From Morganella morganii (GTDB lineage Bacteria; Pseudomonadota; Gammaproteobacteria; Enterobacterales; Enterobacteriaceae), in the NCBI RefSeq assembly GCF_003996855.1, contig NZ_NRQY01000001.1, positions 1,610,574 to 1,674,573 on the forward strand: a stretch of DNA of 64,000 bases, given 5' to 3'. Under the pieces are notes generated by a model, which saw only the letters and a program-made list of their open reading frames with translations, was not told the DNA's origin and ran no database searches. The first letter of the stretch is position 1; the number at the start of each line of letters is the position of its first letter. The position numbers and the translations under genes were made by a program. Positions 1 through 9,265 of this stretch are shown one piece after another.

Positions 1-863
1 TGCAGGAGCAGGCTGATAATAAACAGGCGTCCGGCACCGGTCCGGTTATACACCGCACCGCTGATATACACCGCAACCGAGAGCCACAACCGGGTATTTT
101 TCAGCAACGATAAATCAATAATAGCCTGTGGTGTCTGCCGGTAATGGCGGTAATAAAGCCGGGCACTGAGCAGCATCAGCCCGCCAAGCGCCAGCGCTCC
201 GGCGATATTATGATATTCCCCGTATAAAGAGAGGGCTATCAGGAGTGACGCCAGCGTCAGGCTGACCAGAAGCAGCCCTTTGAGATCAGGTACATCTCCG
301 GCGTCTGTTTTCGGCTCACGTATCCAGCACCAAGCCAGCAGTGCTGTCAGAAGTGCCACCAGTGCATTGACATAAAAGACAGGCCGCCATCCGGCCAGAT
401 CAACAATGATTCCTCCCGCCATCGGAGAGAGAGCCGGTGCAATCAGCGCAATCATCATAATAATGGTGGAGATTTTGCTCCGCTCACGTCCCTGAAAATA
501 CTGAAAGGTCAGTGACTGCCCGGCCGGGATCAGCAATCCGCCCGCCACGCCCTGTAAAAAGCGCCAGAAAATCAGCGAAGCAAAAGATTCCGCACTGCCT
601 GCCAGCACAGCTGCCGCCGCAAACAGCAGCATAGAGGCCGTCATCAGTTCCCTGATCCCGAAACGCGACGCCAGCCGCGGGCTGAGCGGGATAATCAGTG
701 TCAGCCCGAGAATATAACTGTTTGCCACCCAGGTGACAGACAGAGTTGAGACCTGCATTGCTTCTGCAATCGCAGGCAGTGTGATGGCCGACATAAAGAT
801 ATTGATGCAATCAATAAAAAAGCCCAGTAAAAAAATCAGGGCGATACGGTAACGATAAGTCAT
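1..863 (-). CDS. MFS multidrug efflux transporter (EmrB/QacA-like), 3' end outside window
   Basis: The reverse strand is open from an ATG at 863 to the window edge, giving about 287 residues without a stop, so the C-terminal part is missing. The protein starts with a hydrophobic helix (LIFLLGFFIDCINIFM) and has the N-terminal MFS pattern of the drug:H+ antiporter group: TLPAIAEAMQVS, then TWVANSYILG, then RFLQGVAGG, then PALSPMAGGIIVDLAGWR. It is expected to export drugs or metabolites across the inner membrane using proton motive force; the substrate is unknown. It diverges from the LysR gene at 955 across a 91-bp gap, a usual arrangement for a regulator and its target. The family call is firm, the substrate open. 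Confidence 0.8.
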   Translation of the reverse strand, partial: MTYRYRIALIFLLGFFIDCINIFMSAITLPAIAEAMQVSTLSVTWVANSYILGLTLIIPLSPRLASRFGIRELMTASMLLFAAAAVLAGSAESFASLIFWRFLQGVAGGLLIPAGQSLTFQYFQGRERSKISTIIMMIALIAPALSPMAGGIIVDLAGWRPVFYVNALVALLTALLAWCWIREPKTDAGDVPDLKGLLLVSLTLASLLIALSLYGEYHNIAGALALGGLMLLSARLYYRHYRQTPQAIIDLSLLKNTRLWLSVAVYISGAVYNRTGAGRLFIISLLL

Positions 864-954
864 GGTTTCCTCCGGTCAGCAGTGTAAAAGCAGTTGACCG
901 CAGCCGTCCATGCATCAAAATAGACAATACTGTTTGAAAAAATGAAACAATCTT

Positions 955-1837
955 ATGCTGACATCCGTTGAGAAAATCAATACCTTTATCTATGTCGTGG
1001 ATACCGGTTCATTTACCCGGGCCGCTGCACGCCTGAATCTGAGCAAATCCGTGGTCAGCCTGCATATCAAAGCCCTGGAATCTGAACTCAGCACCACGCT
1101 GCTGCACCGGACCACCCGGCAATTTACCCTGACAGAATCCGGTCAGGCGCTGTATCAGCAATTCAAACCGCTGTTACAGCAGTTTGACAGTGCTATGGAT
1201 GCGGTCAGAACAGGGACGATGCAACCACAGGGGCCGCTGAGTTTCAGCGCCGCCGCCGAATCCGGCGGTCAGTTTCTGCTTCCGCAGTTGCCCGCCTTTA
1301 CACAACGCTATCCGCTGATCAGGGCGGATTACCGTGTCGATCACAGTCTGAGTGATTTGATTGCCCTGAAACTGGATGTGGTATTCCGGCTGGGCACGCT
1401 GAGTGACAGCGGTCTGCGGTTCCGCAAACTCGCTGATTTTCCGGTCTGTTATGTGGCAACGCCTGAATTTATCCGGCAGCACCGGGTGACAGAGAACAGT
1501 GATCCTGCCGCCCTGCCCTTTATCGCCAACAGCAATCTCACCGCCCGTTTCAGCCGTCGTCCGCATCTGCCAGCACCGGACAACCGGGTGTTTATCTCTG
1601 GCGATCCGCACTATGACACTGGCACACCGGGGTTACAGCCTGCTGCCGGTCTGGTATATCCGTGAACTGCTGGCAGACGAGAAGCTGGTTCCGGTATTCG
1701 CACATCAGCCGGTGCCGGATCAGAGCATTAATATGGTATTTCCGCCCGCGGCGCATCTGCCGCAGAAGACCAGGGTATTTATTGATTATTTTGCCCGCTT
1801 TTTTGCCGGTAATACCGCATTACTGCGCTACCCGTGA
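955..1837 (+). pseudogene. LysR-family regulator, interrupted by a frameshift
   Basis: The first frame (955-1665) encodes a typical LysR winged helix-turn-helix (FIYVVDTGSFTRAAARLNLSKSVVSLHIKALE) and most of the effector-binding domain, then drifts into non-LysR sequence after about residue 215. The normal C-terminus (GYSLLPVWYIRELL, then TRVFIDYFARFFAG) is in the next frame, up to the stop at 1837. Joined, the parts give about 294 residues, the usual LysR length. The switch lies at about 1590-1632, a region that includes a GGGG run. Either the gene is inactivated or the assembly has an indel. It would be expected to control the divergent MFS gene. Confidence 0.75.
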
Positions 1838-1860
1838 ACCGGAGCGGAAGCAGAAAAGAA

Positions 1861-1887
1861 AAAAGCCGTTCATCTGAACGGCTTTTT
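1861..1887. terminator. Bidirectional terminator between lysR remnant and ybgE
   Basis: An 8-bp perfect stem (GCCGTTCA / TGAACGGC) has a 2-nt loop, with A residues before and TTTTT after. It can end the rightward LysR transcript and the leftward cyd operon, which converge here. Confidence 0.85.
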
Positions 1888-1903
1888 GTCATAAACGTTT
1901 GTA

Positions 1904-2188
1904 TCAGCTGAAAAAATGATAAAGGCCGTAACCCAGAATCACCACCGCCGGAAGTGGATGGAAAATAATCTTCCAGATTGCGCGCTCCGGACGGAATGCC
2001 AGACCGAAAATTGCGCCGCTGCATACTGCCCAGATCATCAGCAGTCCCTGCCAGATCTGTAGTGAACTGGTGTTTGCCGCAAAACGCGACGGGTCCCAGA
2101 TCACACACAATGCCAGCCCCAACGCCATCACAAGGACAAGGGCCCGTAAGGGACCCTTATCCAGTAGTTGGTAAGACTTATCCAGCAT
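1904..2188 (-). CDS. ybgE: Cyd operon protein YbgE
   Basis: A 94-residue integral membrane protein matching YbgE in size (about 97 aa in E. coli), in position as last gene of the cytochrome bd operon, and in its arrangement of hydrophobic segments (LRALVLVMALGLALCVIW, then IWQGLLMIWAVCSGAIFGLAF, then VVILGYGLYHF). Its biochemical role is not established; it is found with cydABX. The start lies 5 nt after the cydX stop, suggesting translational coupling. In E. coli ybgC-tol-pal follows, but here a LysR remnant and terminator follow, so synteny breaks at this point. Confidence 0.85.
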   Translation of the reverse strand: MLDKSYQLLDKGPLRALVLVMALGLALCVIWDPSRFAANTSSLQIWQGLLMIWAVCSGAIFGLAFRPERAIWKIIFHPLPAVVILGYGLYHFFS

Positions 2189-2193
2189 CCGTC

Positions 2194-2301
2194 TTACTCA
2201 CCTGACGCGGTTTTATCTTCGTGGTGCTCAATAGCCAGTGCTGCAATAACAGCAATACTACAGGCCAGGAGCGTTCCGAGGATCCATGCAAAATACCACA
2301 T
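2194..2301 (-). CDS. cydX: Cytochrome bd-I small subunit CydX
   Basis: A 35-codon ORF between cydB and ybgE. It begins MWYFAWILGTLLAC, nearly identical to E. coli CydX (37 aa), and carries one transmembrane helix followed by an acidic tail (EHHEDK). CydX is a structural subunit of the cytochrome bd-I quinol oxidase; in E. coli it packs against CydA and is needed for stable haem binding and full activity. The start is 13 nt downstream of the cydB stop with GGAGC upstream. The diagnostic N-terminus and position make the call firm. Confidence 0.93.
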   Translation of the reverse strand: MWYFAWILGTLLACSIAVIAALAIEHHEDKTASGE

Positions 2302-2314
2302 ATTCGTCTGCTCC

Positions 2315-3457
2315 TTAGTACAAGGTATGTTTGTTCTCTTCGATGAAGGACTTATCAAGACGCCCTGCCATCTTCACGTAACACCAGATGGTGTACAGGA
2401 GAACAAGTGGTACAAAGATAATCGCAACAACGGTCATTACCTGGAGAGTAAACAGGCTGGATGTTGCATCCCACATGGTCAGACTGACGTTCGGGTCGAT
2501 GCTTGAAGGCATAACGAACGGGAACATCGCCGTACCGCAGGTCAGGATCACGCCGGCAATTGTCAGTGCAGAGAACAGGAATGCCCACGCACCTTTATCC
2601 ATTGCAGTGAACATAATAACCAGCAGAGGTGATGCCAGACCGATAGCAGGCAGGATCCACAGGATTGGATAAGCATTAAAGTTTGCCATCCATGCACCTG
2701 CTTCCTGTACCACTTCTTTGGTAACCGGGTTAGAAGCACCGAAGTGATCAATGTCAGACACGACACGGAAGCCTTCAATACCGCCCCACATCAGCCATGC
2801 ACCGGCAGTCGCAAACAGAACAAATGTCAGCAGAGCAGTGATGGTGGTGGCTTTACGCACACGCACATGCAGATCACCGGTGGTACGCATCTGAAGGTAA
2901 GTCCCGCCATGCGCCACGATTATCATCAGGCTGATTAAACCGGCTAACAGACCGTACGGGTTCAGCAGACCGAAGAAACTCCCTGCATAAGACACCTGCA
3001 ACTGAGAGTTAACTTCAACCGGCACACCCTGTAACAGGTTACCGAATGCCACACCGATCACTAATGACGGTACGAAACTGCCGATAAAGATACCCCAGTC
3101 CCACATACCGCGCCATTTTGGTGATTCCAGTTTTGAACGATAATCAAAACCGACCGGACGGAAGAATAATGCCGCCAGTACCAGAATCATAGCGATATAG
3201 AAACCGGAGAAGGCTGCCGCATAGACCATCGGCCATGCTGCAAACAGTGCACCACCCGCAGTGATAAGCCATACCTGGTTACCATCCCAGTGAGGTGCAA
3301 TCGCGTTAATCATGATACGGCGTTCAGTATCACTTCTGCCGATAACACGCAGCAGAACCCCCACGCCCATATCAAAGCCATCAGTTACAGTGAAGCCAAT
3401 CAGCAGTACGCCAATCAGAATCCACCATACAAACCGTAATATTTCATAATCAAACAT
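2315..3457 (-). CDS. cydB: Cytochrome bd-I ubiquinol oxidase subunit II
   Basis: 380 residues against 379 in E. coli CydB. It starts MFDYEILRFVWWILIGVLLIGFTVTDGFDMGVG, which carries the signature of the subunit II family. It is a multi-helix inner-membrane protein that pairs with CydA to form the high-affinity terminal oxidase reducing O2 to water with ubiquinol. It lies 14 nt downstream of cydA in the same transcript and precedes cydX and ybgE. No defect is visible. Confidence 0.97.
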   Translation of the reverse strand: MFDYEILRFVWWILIGVLLIGFTVTDGFDMGVGVLLRVIGRSDTERRIMINAIAPHWDGNQVWLITAGGALFAAWPMVYAAAFSGFYIAMILVLAALFFRPVGFDYRSKLESPKWRGMWDWGIFIGSFVPSLVIGVAFGNLLQGVPVEVNSQLQVSYAGSFFGLLNPYGLLAGLISLMIIVAHGGTYLQMRTTGDLHVRVRKATTITALLTFVLFATAGAWLMWGGIEGFRVVSDIDHFGASNPVTKEVVQEAGAWMANFNAYPILWILPAIGLASPLLVIMFTAMDKGAWAFLFSALTIAGVILTCGTAMFPFVMPSSIDPNVSLTMWDATSSLFTLQVMTVVAIIFVPLVLLYTIWCYVKMAGRLDKSFIEENKHTLY

Positions 3458-3471
3458 AAGTGGGCTCCTGT

Positions 3472-5034
3472 TTACTTAGCGTCTTGTGCCGGGGTCGTTT
3501 CAAAGTGATAACGGCCGGTTTTTAAGCTGCTTGGACCAAGACGTGCAAATTTGAACATCAGGAACATTTCAGCAATCAGGAATAAAGTATACAGGCCGCA
3601 AATCAGCGCCATAGAGAACAGAATGTCTCCGGCTGCCAGATTTGACGTTGCATATGCTGTCGGTAATACTTCACCAACCGCCCATGGCTGACGGCCATAT
3701 TCAGCAACGAACCACCCCGCTTCAACACCAATCCACGGTAACGGCAGGCTCAGGAAAGCCGCACGCAGCAGCCATTTTGATTTGCCGACACGGTTACGCA
3801 GTACACTCAGGAATGCCAGACCCAGAACGATCAGCATCAGACCACCGGCAGCCACCATCAGGCGGAATGCCCAGAACAGCGGTGCAACACGCGGAATAGA
3901 GTCTTTGGTTGCCGCCTGAATCTGCTCTTCAGTTGCCTGACCGACGTTGTCGGTATAGCGTTTCAGCAGTAAGCCGTAACCAAGGTCTTTTTTGCTCTGA
4001 TTAAAGGCATCACGAATTGCCGGGTCGGTATTACCGCCACGCAACTGCTGTAACAGATCATACGCGACCATACCGTTACGGATACGGGCTTCGTGCTGCA
4101 CCATCAGGTCACGCAGACCGAGAACCGGAGTATCAACGGAACGGGTGGTGATAATCCCCATCAGGTACGGAATTTCAATCGCAAAACTGTTTTCCATTTT
4201 TTCCTGATTCGGGAACGCAATCACGTTAAATGATGCAGGTGCAGGCTGGGTATGCCATTCACCTTCAATTGCGGCGAGTTTGGTTTTCTGCACGTCACCC
4301 ATCTCATAACCGGATTCATCACCCAGCACGATAACGGATAACACGGCAGCGATACCAAAGCTTGCTGCAATTGCAAAAGAGCGTTTTGCAAATGCGATAT
4401 CACGGCCTTTCAGCAGATACCACGCACTGATAGACAGTACGAAGATCGCACCGGTACAGTAACCGGCCGCCACGGTATGCACAAATTTAACCTGCGCAAC
4501 CGGGTTGAGAACCAGTTCGGAGAAGCTCAGCATCTCCATACGCATGGTTTCAAAGTTGAAGTCAGCAGCAATCGGGTTCTGCATCCAGCCGTTTGCCACC
4601 AGAATCCACAGTGCAGAAAAGTTGGAACCGAGCGCAACGAGCCAGGTCACCATCAGGTGCTGTTTCTTGCTGAGACGATCCCAGCCGAAGAAGAACAGAC
4701 CCACGAAGGTGGATTCGAGGAAGAATGCCATCAGACCTTCGATAGCCAGAGGCGCACCGAAGATATCACCGACATAGTGAGAGTAGTATGACCAGTTTGT
4801 CCCGAACTGGAACTCCATAGTCAGACCGGTAGCAACACCCAGAGCGAAGTTAATACCAAATAACTTACCCCAGAACTTCGTCATATCTTTATAGATTTGT
4901 TTACCGGACAGGACGTATACCGTTTCCATGATCGCTAACATAAAGGACATCCCTAATGTTAGCGGTACAAATAAGAAGTGGTACATCGCTGTTAAGGCAA
5001 ACTGTAATCGCGACAGTTCGACAATATCAAACAT
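3472..5034 (-). CDS. cydA: Cytochrome bd-I ubiquinol oxidase subunit I
   Basis: 520 residues (522 in E. coli). It begins [28 protein letters not shown], with His19 as the expected haem b595 ligand. The Q-loop segment around [23 protein letters not shown], with the quinol-site Lys and Glu, is present. CydA carries haems b558, b595 and d and is the catalytic subunit of the oxygen-scavenging oxidase used when oxygen is low. It is the first gene of cydABX-ybgE, behind a long AT-rich upstream region with candidate FNR and ArcA sites. Confidence 0.97.
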   Translation of the reverse strand: MFDIVELSRLQFALTAMYHFLFVPLTLGMSFMLAIMETVYVLSGKQIYKDMTKFWGKLFGINFALGVATGLTMEFQFGTNWSYYSHYVGDIFGAPLAIEGLMAFFLESTFVGLFFFGWDRLSKKQHLMVTWLVALGSNFSALWILVANGWMQNPIAADFNFETMRMEMLSFSELVLNPVAQVKFVHTVAAGYCTGAIFVLSISAWYLLKGRDIAFAKRSFAIAASFGIAAVLSVIVLGDESGYEMGDVQKTKLAAIEGEWHTQPAPASFNVIAFPNQEKMENSFAIEIPYLMGIITTRSVDTPVLGLRDLMVQHEARIRNGMVAYDLLQQLRGGNTDPAIRDAFNQSKKDLGYGLLLKRYTDNVGQATEEQIQAATKDSIPRVAPLFWAFRLMVAAGGLMLIVLGLAFLSVLRNRVGKSKWLLRAAFLSLPLPWIGVEAGWFVAEYGRQPWAVGEVLPTAYATSNLAAGDILFSMALICGLYTLFLIAEMFLMFKFARLGPSSLKTGRYHFETTPAQDAK

Positions 5035-5780
5035 CTTGACTCCTTGCTCCTAGCAGGAAGACACCGACATGCGGCAACCCAAGCTTTCCTGAAGAAAGAA
5101 AGCAACATAACTACCAGCAATAAATGCCTCTAAATGCAATAACAAATTAGTAACAAAAAAACACCTAAATAGACACCCTAATAATAGTACGCTTATATTT
5201 GCACACAATAAACCGCTTTTGCGTGATTCAGATTGGAATTCTGAGGATATATCAAATAATGCACAGCGTAGTCATTTTCGGCTATTTTGATCTGCCACAA
5301 TTTAAACAGATCAGGAAAATAATGCCAGTGCAATAGATTGATTTACGTCAATTCTTTCTGTTATTGTTAATTAAAATCGCATATATGGTAATTGAGTTAT
5401 TTTATTGTTAATGTCATGCACACACAAATACAACCAAACAGAAAAATAACAATAATATATGCGCTTTTTATTAACCTTTTATTTTCATCAGCATTTCTGG
5501 TTAATTTCATGAGCCGGATAATTCAATTATAAATAAATTATCACTAAAACTGTTATTGTCTGTTTGTATTAACGTACAACAATAATCATTTTCGGCGTAA
5601 AAATTAAGTATAAATCAAGATGATAAAAAACGCCCTTTTATACCTGAGACTTTTTACTGTGTAAACGATACAGCAGACATTTCAGAACTATTCAGAAAAT
5701 TGCTTAAAATAACAACAACCGAAGAGAAAGCTGAGTAAAAGCGCGTAATAAGACAGAAATGACGGAATTGTGTTCAGATC
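5035..5780 (-). promoter_or_regulatory. cyd operon regulatory region with FNR and ArcA-like sites
   Basis: About 750 bp of AT-rich DNA without a credible gene separates cydA from the sucD terminator. TTGATTTACGTCAA at 5338-5351 matches the FNR half-site pattern TTGAT-N4-ATCAA except for one base. GTTAATTAAAATCGC at 5366-5380 shares its first ten bases with the ArcA consensus GTTAATTAAATGTTA. Both lie about 300 bp upstream of the cydA start; the E. coli cyd promoter also has a long leader and is controlled by ArcA (activation) and FNR (repression). The sites are read by eye and the transcription start is not identified. Confidence 0.6.
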
Positions 5781-5820
5781 AAAAAACAGCCGGAAGCGGC
5801 ATAAAACCGGCTCCGGCTGT
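5781..5820 (-). terminator. Rho-independent terminator of the sdh-suc block
   Basis: A 9-bp stem (ACAGCCGGA / TCCGGCTGT), read leftward and followed by six T, lies about 16 nt after the sucD stop. In E. coli the sucD 3' UTR yields the small RNA SdhX. Here the stop-to-hairpin space is short, so an equivalent RNA would have to include the end of sucD. Confidence 0.85.
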
Positions 5821-5836
5821 ATGATAATGACAGAAA

Positions 5837-6709
5837 TTATTTACCCAGGATCGCTTTTACCGCATCACCGATATCAGCCAGACTGCGGACAGTCTTCACA
5901 CCGGCAGCTTCGAGTGCTGCAAATTTCTCATCCGCAGTACCTTTACCGCCCGCGATAATCGCCCCTGCATGGCCCATGCGCTTGCCTTTCGGTGCAGTCA
6001 CACCTGCGATATACGCCACAACCGGTTTGGTGACATGGTCTTTGATAAAGGCCGCTGCTTCTTCTTCCGCACTGCCGCCGATTTCACCGATCATAACAAT
6101 CGCTTCTGTCTGCGGGTCATTCTGGAACATGCCCAGAATATCAATAAAATTGGAGCCGGGAATCGGGTCACCGCCGATACCGACACACGTGGATTGTCCC
6201 AGACCGGCATCCGTAGTCTGTTTCACGGCTTCATAGGTCAGTGTTCCGGAACGGGAAACGATCCCCACTTTGCCCGGCAGGTGGATATGTCCCGGCATAA
6301 TCCCGATTTTGCACTCGCCCGGGGTGATAACGCCCGGACAGTTCGGACCAATCATCCGCACACCGGCTTCATCCAGCTTCACTTTGACGGTCAGCATATC
6401 CAGGGTCGGAATACCTTCGGTGATGGTGATAATCAGCTTGATGCCCGCATCAATCGCTTCCAGGATGGAATCTTTGCAAAACGGTGCCGGAACATAAATA
6501 ACAGAAGCAGTAGCACCGGTGGCATCCACCGCATCACGCACGGTGTTAAATACCGGTAAGCCTAAATGCGTTGTGCCGCCTTTGCCCGGTGTCACACCGC
6601 CGACCATTTTGGTGCCGTACGCAATCGCCTGTTCAGAGTGGAAAGTCCCCTGGCTACCTGTGAATCCCTGACAGATAACTTTGGTGTTCTTATCGATTAA
6701 AATAGACAT
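5837..6709 (-). CDS. sucD: Succinyl-CoA ligase, alpha subunit
   Basis: 290 residues (289 in E. coli). It begins [32 protein letters not shown], the CoA-binding Rossmann fold, and contains the phosphohistidine region around [13 protein letters not shown] residues ([19 protein letters not shown]). It forms the alpha2beta2 succinyl-CoA synthetase that makes ATP or GTP from succinyl-CoA in the TCA cycle. Its ATG overlaps the sucC stop by one base, a translational coupling typical of this pair. Last gene of sucABCD, followed by a strong terminator. Confidence 0.97.
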   Translation of the reverse strand: MSILIDKNTKVICQGFTGSQGTFHSEQAIAYGTKMVGGVTPGKGGTTHLGLPVFNTVRDAVDATGATASVIYVPAPFCKDSILEAIDAGIKLIITITEGIPTLDMLTVKVKLDEAGVRMIGPNCPGVITPGECKIGIMPGHIHLPGKVGIVSRSGTLTYEAVKQTTDAGLGQSTCVGIGGDPIPGSNFIDILGMFQNDPQTEAIVMIGEIGGSAEEEAAAFIKDHVTKPVVAYIAGVTAPKGKRMGHAGAIIAGGKGTADEKFAALEAAGVKTVRSLADIGDAVKAILGK

Positions 6710-7875
6710 TATTTCGCTCCCACTGCTGCAACAACACGTTTCGCAGCATCCGTCAGGCTGGTTGCCGCAATAATATTCAGACCACTTTTCGCCAGTTTTT
6801 CCGCACCCAGCTCCGCATTGTTCCCTTCGAGGCGCACAACAACCGGCACACTGACGCCGACTTCCTCAACTGCACCGATAATCCCGTCCGCAATCAGGTC
6901 ACAACGAACAATCCCGCCAAAGATATTGACGAAGACCGCTTTGACGTTTTCGTCGGACAGAATGATTTTAAAGGCTTCGGTGACACGCTCTTTGGTCGCA
7001 CCGCCGCCGACATCCAGGAAGTTTGCCGGCTCACCGCCGTGCAGTTTGACGATATCCATGGTGCCCATCGCCAGACCGGCACCGTTCACCATACAACCGA
7101 TATTGCCGTCCAGCGCCACATAGTTCAGTTCCCATTGTGCAGCCTGTGCTTCGCGGGCATCTTCCTGTGACGGGTCATGCATTTCACGCAGTTCCGGCTG
7201 ACGGTACAGGGCGTTACTATCAACACCTAATTTGCCGTCGAGGCAGATAAGTTCATCCTGAGTGGTAATAACCAGCGGGTTGATTTCCGCCATCGCCAGA
7301 TCACGCTCCAGGAACAGGGTTGCCAGCCCCATAAAGATTTTAGTGAACTGGCTGACTAATTTACCGGTTAAGCCCAGTTTAAATGCCAGCTCACGCCCCT
7401 GATACGGCATCGGGCCGGTCAGCGGGTCAATCACGGCTTTGTGAATCAGTTCCGGTGTTTCGTGTGCGACTTTCTCAATTTCGACACCACCTTCAGTGGA
7501 GGCCATAAAGACCACACGGCGCGAACCGCGATCCACCACGGCACCCAGATAAAGCTCTTTGGCGATATCGGTGGCGCCTTCCACCAGCACCTGATGCACT
7601 GGCTGGCCCAATGCATCTGTCTGATAGGTTACCAGACGCTTGCCTAACCACTGTTCGGCAAACGCGCGAATTTCGTCTTTGCTCTTAACCAGTTTCACAC
7701 CACCCGCTTTCCCGCGGCCCCCGGCATGAACCTGGCATTTTACGACCCACGGGCCGCTGCCGATTTTGGATGCTGCTTCTTCCGCTTCACGGGGTGTGGA
7801 GCAGGCATAGCCTGCCGGTGCAGGTAAACCATACCGGGTGAAGAGTTGCTTTGCCTGATACTCGTGTAAATTCAT
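6709..7875 (-). CDS. sucC: Succinyl-CoA ligase, beta subunit
   Basis: 388 residues, the same length as E. coli Suc[21 protein letters not shown] opens the ATP-grasp domain; the glycine-rich nucleotide-binding segment ([20 protein letters not shown]) and the C-terminal [18 protein letters not shown] / [10 protein letters not shown] region are intact. It pairs with SucD for substrate-level phosphorylation. Separated from sucB by 164 bp containing two palindromes but no convincing terminator, so it is probably on the sucAB transcript. Confidence 0.97.
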   Translation of the reverse strand: MNLHEYQAKQLFTRYGLPAPAGYACSTPREAEEAASKIGSGPWVVKCQVHAGGRGKAGGVKLVKSKDEIRAFAEQWLGKRLVTYQTDALGQPVHQVLVEGATDIAKELYLGAVVDRGSRRVVFMASTEGGVEIEKVAHETPELIHKAVIDPLTGPMPYQGRELAFKLGLTGKLVSQFTKIFMGLATLFLERDLAMAEINPLVITTQDELICLDGKLGVDSNALYRQPELREMHDPSQEDAREAQAAQWELNYVALDGNIGCMVNGAGLAMGTMDIVKLHGGEPANFLDVGGGATKERVTEAFKIILSDENVKAVFVNIFGGIVRCDLIADGIIGAVEEVGVSVPVVVRLEGNNAELGAEKLAKSGLNIIAATSLTDAAKRVVAAVGAK

Positions 7876-7935
7876 GATGTTCTATCCATAATTTGTCTGA
7901 TGAGAGCGGACTCTCTTATTGTTGTTGCCTGGATA

Positions 7936-8012
7936 GCGCCGGTTTCCCGGCGCAGGGACACAGATTCACTGTCGCGAGTTCAGCCGGGCGGTTTTAGCGC
8001 GATGCCGCCCGG
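7936..8012. repeat. Two palindromes between sucB and sucC
   Basis: GCGCCGG/CCGGCGC (7936-7953, loop TTTC) and CCGGGCGG/CCGCCCGG (7984-8012, 13-nt loop) lie in the 164-bp sucB-sucC gap. Neither is followed by a T-run in the direction of transcription. They resemble REP-type or mRNA-stabilising hairpins rather than terminators. Confidence 0.6.
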
Positions 8013-8039
8013 ATGAGCCAAACTAAAAAACAAAAAGCA

Positions 8040-9251
8040 CTACACGTCGAGCAGTAAACGTGCCGGGTCTTCTAACATCTCTTTAATGGTCACGAGGAAA
8101 CCGACAGATTCACGGCCATCAATCAGACGGTGGTCATAAGAGAGTGCCAGGTACATCATCGGCAGGATCACCACCTGACCATTGACCGCCATCGGACGAT
8201 CTTTAATTGCATGCATCCCCAGAATTGCACTCTGCGGCGGGTTAATGATAGGCGTGGACATCAGTGAACCGAACACACCACCGTTAGTAATCGTGAAATT
8301 ACCGCCGGTCAGATCTTCGACTGTCAGTTTGCCTTCCTGACCTTTGACAGCCAGCTCTTTGATGCGTTTTTCGATTTCAGCCATGCTCAGCGCATCCGCA
8401 TCACGCAGTACCGGGGTCACCAGACCGCGCGGCGTGGAAACAGCAATACTGATATCGAAATAGTTGTGATACACCACATCGGTACCGTCGATAGAGGCGT
8501 TCACTTCCGGATAACGTTTCAGTGCCTCAACCACCGCTTTCACGTAGAAAGACATGAAACCGAGGCGCACACCGTGACGTTTTTCAAACGATTCGCCGTA
8601 CTGTTTGCGCATATCCATCACCGGTTTCATGCTCACCTCGTTAAAGGTAGTCAGCATTGCGGTGTTGTTTTTCGCTTCCAGCAGACGCTCTGCCACACGC
8701 TTGCGCAGACGGGTCATCGGTACACGTTTTTCACTGCGGTGCGGTAAACCGGCCTGAGAAACCGGCTCAGCGGCGGCTTTTGCAGGCGCTTTCGGCTGCT
8801 GTGCCAGATGTTTCTCAACATCTTCACGGGTCAGACGGCCGCCGACACCACTACCGGTAATATCGGCTGCTTTCAGGCCGTGCTCTGCGATCAGGCGGCG
8901 GACAGCCGGGCTTATCGCATCATTGGTTTCTTCATCCAGACCGGCATTCTGACGCTGTGCCGGTGTAGACTGTACTTTTTCTTTTACTTCCGCAGGCAGA
9001 CCGGTGCTGTCCCCCAGACGAATACGTCCGAGCAGTTGTTTTGGAAGGACGGTTGCCCCTTCTTCTTCCAGCACGGCTTCCAGGACACCGGAATCGCTGG
9101 CAGGCACTTCCAGCACGACTTTGTCTGTTTCGATTTCCACCAGCACTTCATCACGTTCGACACTGTCACCCGGTTTTTTGTGCCAGGTTGCCACAGTGGC
9201 ATCGGCAACAGACTCAGGGAGGTCAGGAACCAGAATTTCTATGCTACTCAT
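8040..9251 (-). CDS. sucB: 2-oxoglutarate dehydrogenase E2, dihydrolipoyl succinyltransferase
   Basis: 403 residues (405 in E. coli). The N-terminal lipoyl domain carries the lipoate acceptor Lys44 in ETDKVV. A peripheral-subunit-binding domain follows at about 110-145 ([14 protein letters not shown]), then an Ala/Pro-rich linker and the catalytic core with HRLIDGRE near the C-terminus. It transfers succinyl groups to CoA as core of the 2-oxoglutarate dehydrogenase complex. It lies 14 nt downstream of sucA. No anomaly. Confidence 0.97.
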   Translation of the reverse strand: MSSIEILVPDLPESVADATVATWHKKPGDSVERDEVLVEIETDKVVLEVPASDSGVLEAVLEEEGATVLPKQLLGRIRLGDSTGLPAEVKEKVQSTPAQRQNAGLDEETNDAISPAVRRLIAEHGLKAADITGSGVGGRLTREDVEKHLAQQPKAPAKAAAEPVSQAGLPHRSEKRVPMTRLRKRVAERLLEAKNNTAMLTTFNEVSMKPVMDMRKQYGESFEKRHGVRLGFMSFYVKAVVEALKRYPEVNASIDGTDVVYHNYFDISIAVSTPRGLVTPVLRDADALSMAEIEKRIKELAVKGQEGKLTVEDLTGGNFTITNGGVFGSLMSTPIINPPQSAILGMHAIKDRPMAVNGQVVILPMMYLALSYDHRLIDGRESVGFLVTIKEMLEDPARLLLDV

Positions 9252-9265
9252 TGCTTTTCCTTAAT

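Noticed and set aside
484..810. Leftward 108-codon ORF
   Set aside because: It is a shifted frame inside the MFS gene that runs off the left edge; the MFS frame has clear family motifs and this one has none.
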